From Mayamaea pseudoterrestris (taxonomy: Eukaryota; Bacillariophyta; Bacillariophyceae; Sellaphorales; Sellaphoraceae): DNA of 64,000 bases. Made by a program: the position numbers and the translations under genes. The stretch lies in NCBI GenBank assembly GCA_027923505.1, contig BROI01000012.1, positions 1 to 64,000 on the forward strand, written 5' to 3'. This document shows positions 59,001 through 64,000 of the stretch, in pieces (the stretch's first letter is position 1; each line of letters starts with the position of its first letter). The notes beneath the pieces are model-generated. The model worked only from the letters and a program-made list of their open reading frames with translations, did no database searches and was not told where the DNA came from.

Positions 59001-62000
59001 GCTTGCTATAGGGGCGTTTGAATGTCATGGCATCTGCGGGCTGAGACTGGTGACAAGTTGTCACCAAATACATTGCCATCCCCTGAGACACCAGCCAAGC
59101 CTACCATCTTGTAGCGCAGCCTAACAAATGATGTTGGCACCATTCTGGTGTATTTTGGGCACCTACAGGGCTTGCTGTAGGGGCGTTTGAATGTCACGGC
59201 ATCTGCGGGCTGAGACTGGTGACAAGTTGTCACCAAATACATTGCCATCCCCTGAGACACCAGCCAAGCCTACCATCTTGTAGCGCAGCCTGAATAATGA
59301 TGTTGGCACCATTCTGGTGTATTTTGGGCACCTACAGGGCTTGCTGTAGGGGCGTTTGAATGTCACGGCATCTGCGGGCTGAGACTGGTGACAAGTTGTC
59401 ACCAAATACATTGCCATCCCCTGAGACACCAGCCAAGCCTAACAACTTGTAGCGCAGCCTAAATAATGATGTTGGCACCATTCTGGTGTATTTTGGGCAC
59501 CTACAGGGCTTGCTGTAGGGGCGTTTGAATGTCACGGCATCTGCGGGCTGAGACTGGTGACAAGTTGTCACCAAATACATTGCCATCCCCTGAGACACCA
59601 GCCAAGCCTACCATCTTGTAGCGCAGCCTGAATAATAATGTTGACACCATTCTGGTGTATTTTGGGCACCTACGGGGCTTGCTGTAGGGGTGTTTGAATG
59701 TCATGGCATCTGCGGGCTGAGACTGGTGACAAGTTGTCACCGAATACATTGCCATCCCCTGAGACACCAACCAAGCCTACTAACTTGTAGCGCATCCTGA
59801 AAAATGGTGTTGGCACCATTCTGGTGTAATTTGGGCACCTACAGGGCTTGCTGTAGGGGCATTTGAATGTCAAGGCACCTGCAGGCTGAGACTGGTGACA
59901 AGTTGTCACCAAATACATTGCCATACCCTGAGACACCAACCAAGCCTATCATCTTGTAGCGCAGCCTGAAAAAGGATGTTGGCACCATTCTGGTGTAATT
60001 TGGGCACCTACCGGGCTTGCTGTAGGGGCGTTTGAATGTCAAGGCACCTGCAGGCTGAGATTGGTGACAAGTTGTCACCAAATACATTGCCATCCCCTGA
60101 GACACCAACCAAGCCTACCTTCGTGTAGCGCGCGCAGCCTGAAAAAGGATGCTGGCACCATTCTGGTGTAATTTGGGCGCCTACAGGGCTTGCTGTAGGG
60201 GCGTTTGAATGTCAAGGCACCTGCAGGCTGAGATTGGTGACAAGTTGTCACCAAATACATTGCCATCCCCTGAGACACCAACCAAGCCTACCATCGTGTA
60301 GCGCAGCCTGAAAAAGGATGCTGGCACCATTCTGGTGTAATTTGGGCGCCTACAGGGCTTGCTGTAGGGGCGTTTGAATGTCATGGCATCTGCAGACTGA
60401 GACTGGTGACAAGTTGTCACCAAATACATTTCCATCCCCTGAGACACCAACCAAGCCTAACATCTTGTAGCGCAGCCTTAAAAAGGATTTTGTCACCATT
60501 CTGGTGTATTTTGGGCACCTACAGGGCTTGCTGTAGGGGCGTTTGAATGTCATGGCATCTGCGGGCTGAGACTGGTGACAAGTTGTCACCAAATACATTG
60601 CCATCCCCTGAGACACCAGCCAAGCCTAACAACTTGTAGCGCAGCCTAAATAATGATGTTGGCACCCTTCTGGTGTAATTTGGGCACCTACAGGGCTTGC
60701 TGTAGGGGTGTTTGAATGTCATGGCATCTGCGGGCTGAGACTGGTGACAAGTTGTCACCAAATACATTTCCATCCCCTGAGACACCAACCAAGCCTACCA
60801 TCTTGTAGCGCAGCCTTAAAAAGGATTTTGGCACCATTCTGGTGTATTTTGGGCACCTACAGGGCTTGCTGTAGGGGCGTTTGAATGTCATGGCATCTGC
60901 AGGCTGAGACTGGTGACAAGTTGTCACCAAATCCATTGCCATCCCCTGAGACACCAGCCAAGCCTAACAACTTGTAGCGCAGCCTAAATAATGATGTTGG
61001 CACCCTTCTGGTGTATTTTGGGCACCTACAGGGCTTGCTGTAGGGGCGTTTGAATGTCATGGCATCTGCGGGCTGAGACTGGTGACAAGTTGTCACCAAA
61101 TACATTGCCATCCCCTGAGACACCAGCCAAGCCTACCAACTTGTAGCGCAGCCTAAATAATGATGTTGGCACCCTTCTGGTGTATTTTGGGCACCTACAG
61201 GGCTTGCTGTAGGGGCGTTTGAATGTCACGGCATCTGCGGGCTGAGACTGGTGACAAGTTGTCACCAAATACATTGCCATCCCCTGAGACACCAACCAAG
61301 CCTACTTTCGTGTAGCGCAGCCTGAATAAGGATGTTGGTACCATTCTGGTGTAATTTGGGCACCTACAGGGCTTGCTGTGTAGGGGCGTTTGAATGTCAT
61401 GGCATCTGCGGGCTGAGACTGGTGACAAGTTGTCACCAAATTCATTGCCATCCCCTGAGACACCAGCCAAGCCTACCATCTTGTAGCGCAGCCTGAATAA
61501 TGATGTTGGCACCTTCCTGGTGTATTTTAGGCACCTACAGAGCTTGCTGTAGGGGCGTTTGAATGTCATGGCATCTGCGGGCTGAGACTGTTGACAAGTT
61601 GTCACCAAATACATTGCCATCCCCTGAGACACCAGCCAAGCCTACTATCTTGTAGCGCAGCCTGAACAATGATGTTGGCACCATTCTGATGTAATTTGAG
61701 CACCTACAGGGCTTGCTGTAGGGGCGTTTGAATGTCATGGCGTCTGCGGGCTGCGACTGGTAACAAATTGTCACCAAATACATTGCCATCCCCTGAGACA
61801 CCAACCAAGCCTACCATCTTGTAGCGCATCCTAACAAATGATGTTGGCACCAGTCTGGTGTAATTTGGGCACCTACAGGGCTTGCTGTAGGGGCGTTTGA
61901 ATGTCATGGCATCTGCGGGCTGAGACTGGTGACAAGTTGTCACCAAATACATTGCCATTGCGTGAGACAACAGCCAAGCCTACCATCTTGTAGCGCAGCC

Positions 62001-63257
62001 TGAATAATGATGTTGGCACCATTCTGGTGTATTTTGAACACCTACAGGGCTTGCTGTTTAGGGGCGTTTGAATGTCATGGCATCTGCCGAGTGAGACTGG
62101 TGACAAGTTATCACCAAATACATTGCCATCACCTGAGACACCTGCCAAGCCTACCATCTTGTAGCGCAGCCTCAAAAAAGGATGTTGGTACCATTCTGGT
62201 GTATTTTGGGCACCTACAGGGCTTGCTGTTTAGGGGCGTTTGAATGTCACGGCATCTGCGGGCTGAGACTGGTGACAAGTTGTCACCAAATACATTGTCA
62301 TCCCCTAAAACACCAACCAAGCCTACTATCTTGTAGCGCAGCCTGAAAAAGGATGTTGGCACCATTCTGGTGTAATTTGAGCACCTACAGGGCTGGCTGT
62401 AGGGGCGTTTGAATGTCATGGCATCTGCAGGCTGAGACTGGTGACAAGTTGTCACCAAATACATTGCCATCCCCTGAGACACCAACCAAGCCTACCATCT
62501 TGTAGCGCATCCTAACAAATGATGTTGGCACCAGTCTGGTGTAATTTGGGCACCTACTGGGCTTGCTGTAGGGGCGTTTGAATGTCATGGCATCTGCGGG
62601 CTGCGACTGGTGACAAGTTGTCACCAAATACATTGCCATCCCCTGAGACACCAACCAAGCCTACCATCTTGTAGCGCATCCTAACAAATGATGTTGGCAC
62701 CAGTCTGGTGTAATTTGGGCACCTACCGGGCTTGCTGTAGGGGCGTTTGAATGTCAAGGCACCTGAAGGCTGAGACTGGTGACAAGTTGTCATCATATAC
62801 ATTGCCATCCCCTGAGACACCAACCAAGCCTACCATCGTGTAGCGCAGCCTGAAAAAGGATGTTGGCACCATTCTGGTGTAATTTGGGCACCTACAGGGC
62901 TTGCTGTAGGGGCATTTGAATGTCATGGCATCTGCGAGCTGAGACTGGTGACAAGTTGTCACCAAATACATTGCCATCCCCTGAGACACCAACCAAGCCT
63001 ATCATCTTGTAGCGCAGCCTGAAAAAGGATGTTGGCACCATTCTGGTGTAATTTGGGCACCTACCGGGCTTGCTGTAGGGGCGTTTGAATGTCAAGGCAC
63101 CTGCAGGCTGAGATTGGTGACAAGTTGTCACCAAATACATTGCCATCCCCTGAGACACCAACCAAGCCTACCTTCGTGTAGCGCAGCCTGAAAAAGGATG
63201 CTGGCACCATTCTGGTGTAATTTGGGCGCCTACAGGGCTTGCTGTAGGGGCGTTTGA

Positions 63258-63362
63258 GGCGCGAAATTAGCGGGCGTCGTTTCGTCGTTTTGGGTTTCAT
63301 CGTTTCATCGTTTGAAACGACGCGCGCGCGTGAGTTTAGCGGTCGTTTCGTCGTTTCATTGG
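63258..63362. repeat. TCGTTTC-rich simple sequence at satellite edge
   Basis: Directly after the broken last satellite A unit lie repeated cgtcgtttcgtcgttt and catcgtttcatcgttt motifs, a gaaacgacg inverted counterpart and a (CG)5 run. The inverted parts could fold into a hairpin. Confidence 0.65.
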
Positions 63363-63840
63363 TTCAAGCCAAAACGTCAATACACGTCAGCATTACTTAA
63401 CCCTCTGACTTTTGGGACTGAAAACCCACGATCAAAGAATCGCCAATGTTGTGGTCCCGCACAAAGCAGTGCATATCTTCCTTCTTAATAGAGCTATTAT
63501 CATTCTTTTTTGCCAGGTGGCTTCTCTTTAGTGCCCGGGATTGCATATTGATAGACCGACGGCTTGATTCTTTCTTGTTCCCGTGGCGTACGCCATACAA
63601 GTTGACGCATTTTGATGCGCTCTTCTCTGACAAGTCGCAGAGCGGCGAAGTCAAGAGCCCGAACCCTAATTAGCTTGTGTCGAGTCCGCAGCTGTCGTAT
63701 GTGACATGTGAATGAAGAAAGTGCGCAACCGTCGTGTGGATGCGTTGTATGAATGGAACGACCAGTTACGACTGATGTAATGTGATTGAAAGAAACGGAT
63801 TGATCGGATGATCTTCCGAGTGGTCGATGTAGCGATGTAG
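63363..63840. other. Right flank, no supportable gene
   Basis: A 144-residue minus frame (63500-63934) is Arg-rich and matches nothing I know. No repeat or RNA gene was recognised. Confidence 0.35.
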
Positions 63841-63846
63841 CGATAA

Positions 63847-64000
63847 GCTCACAATATAGAACTACTAGTTTGCGCGAGGAGTGCAGTTCGTGTAGTGGCG
63901 AGCGCAAGACTATTCGACGAGCCATCTCCATCAAGAGCTGTACAGACCGTGGCCAAGGACCCTGTATCGGAGCTTTTTGGAGGTAAGACGTTGACTGCGA
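63847..64000 (+). CDS. Possible exon of a gene running off the window
   Basis: The plus frame from 63847 is open to the window end and reads ARLFDEPSPSRAVQTVAKDP then VSELFG, which has protein-like composition. It has no ATG, so it would need an upstream exon. A donor-like ggtaaga lies at about 63981. No family is recognised, and the overlapping minus frame is an equally open alternative. Confidence 0.22.

Larger units (their letters stand above)
50339..63257 (+). repeat. Satellite A, array 2 (169-bp unit, about 76 copies)
   Basis: A 12.9-kb array of the same 169-bp unit and orientation as array 1. Spacing is exactly 169 bp through the most uniform stretch (about 56.0-57.1 kb). Each unit carries three inverted repeats: CACCA-N3-TGGTG, CCTACAG-N6-CTGTAGG, and TGGTGACAA-G-TTGTCACCA. 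Variants such as gcatcctaacaaatgatg or gggctggctgtagg recur in blocks, showing spread by duplication. The left end (50.3-51.6 kb) is more diverged, and the right end stops inside a unit at gggcgtttga. The overlapping minus frames of 65-161 residues shift phase with each unit and are not genes. Confidence 0.97.

Noticed and set aside
50339-63257. Dozens of overlapping minus-strand frames of about 88 residues encoding a repeated peptide (MSQGMAMYLVTTCHQ...)
   Set aside because: The 169-bp unit is not a multiple of three, so each frame drifts into another phase of the next unit and ends. Starts and stops recur because the DNA repeats, not because a protein is kept.
21600-63257. Telomere or subtelomere identity for the satellite block
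   Set aside because: No TTAGGG-type runs were seen, and ordinary genes lie on the left side and inside the block.

Overview
The window looks like nuclear DNA of a diatom (a photosynthetic stramenopile), probably a pennate one; the species cannot be told from the sequence. Three proteins for photosynthesis (a violaxanthin de-epoxidase-like protein, a zeaxanthin epoxidase and the cytochrome b6f Rieske protein) begin with a signal peptide followed by a cleavage site of the AFVP/GFQP/AFAP kind. This is the bipartite presequence used to reach a four-membrane red-algal-type plastid. Introns are few, short (82-182 bp) and have GT-AG ends.

Layout. 1-6.4 kb: no gene I can support; it holds a 67-bp tandem duplication and a nine-unit 42-bp minisatellite that repeats TGACGT. 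6.4-21.4 kb: a dense gene block with LSM14/Scd6 (-), a fused Fpg/Nei plus uracil-DNA glycosylase (+), a VDE-like enzyme (-) head to head with a zeaxanthin epoxidase (+), a Cns1/TTC4 Hsp90 co-chaperone (-), a Man1/Src1-type inner nuclear membrane protein (+), a hypothetical (-), a PAC3-like proteasome assembly chaperone (+), ISD11 (+), an XPA-like protein without the zinc finger (-), and a possible 54-residue membrane peptide (-). Four genes were completed here by joining short exons at plain splice sites, and a fifth, hypothetical, gene was modelled the same way.

21.6-63.3 kb: almost entirely satellite DNA. Family A (169-bp unit) fills 21.6-23.7 and 50.3-63.3 kb. Family B (172-bp core unit) fills 24.0-45.7 kb, with long-form relics at 49.5-49.75 kb. 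Family C (about 183 bp) fills 49.75-50.34 kb. Satellites make up about 37 kb of the 64 kb. A 3.8-kb island at 45.7-49.5 kb carries an acidic hypothetical gene and petC. The order A-B-island-B'-C-A, all units pointing the same way, is the most striking large-scale feature. Each A unit holds three inverted repeats, and both A and B contain long higher-order duplications. 63.3-64 kb is a TCGTTTC-rich stretch and a possible exon that runs off the end.

How the genes fit together: the VDE-like/ZEP pair acts on xanthophylls and shares a 520-bp promoter region, and petC serves the same photosynthetic membrane. The Fpg-UNG fusion joins two base-excision repair enzymes, and the XPA-like protein is a possible nucleotide-excision factor. 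The rest are housekeeping genes for mRNA control, protein folding, proteasome assembly, Fe-S assembly and the nuclear envelope. I saw no tRNA, rRNA, CRISPR array, telomere repeat or recognisable transposon protein.
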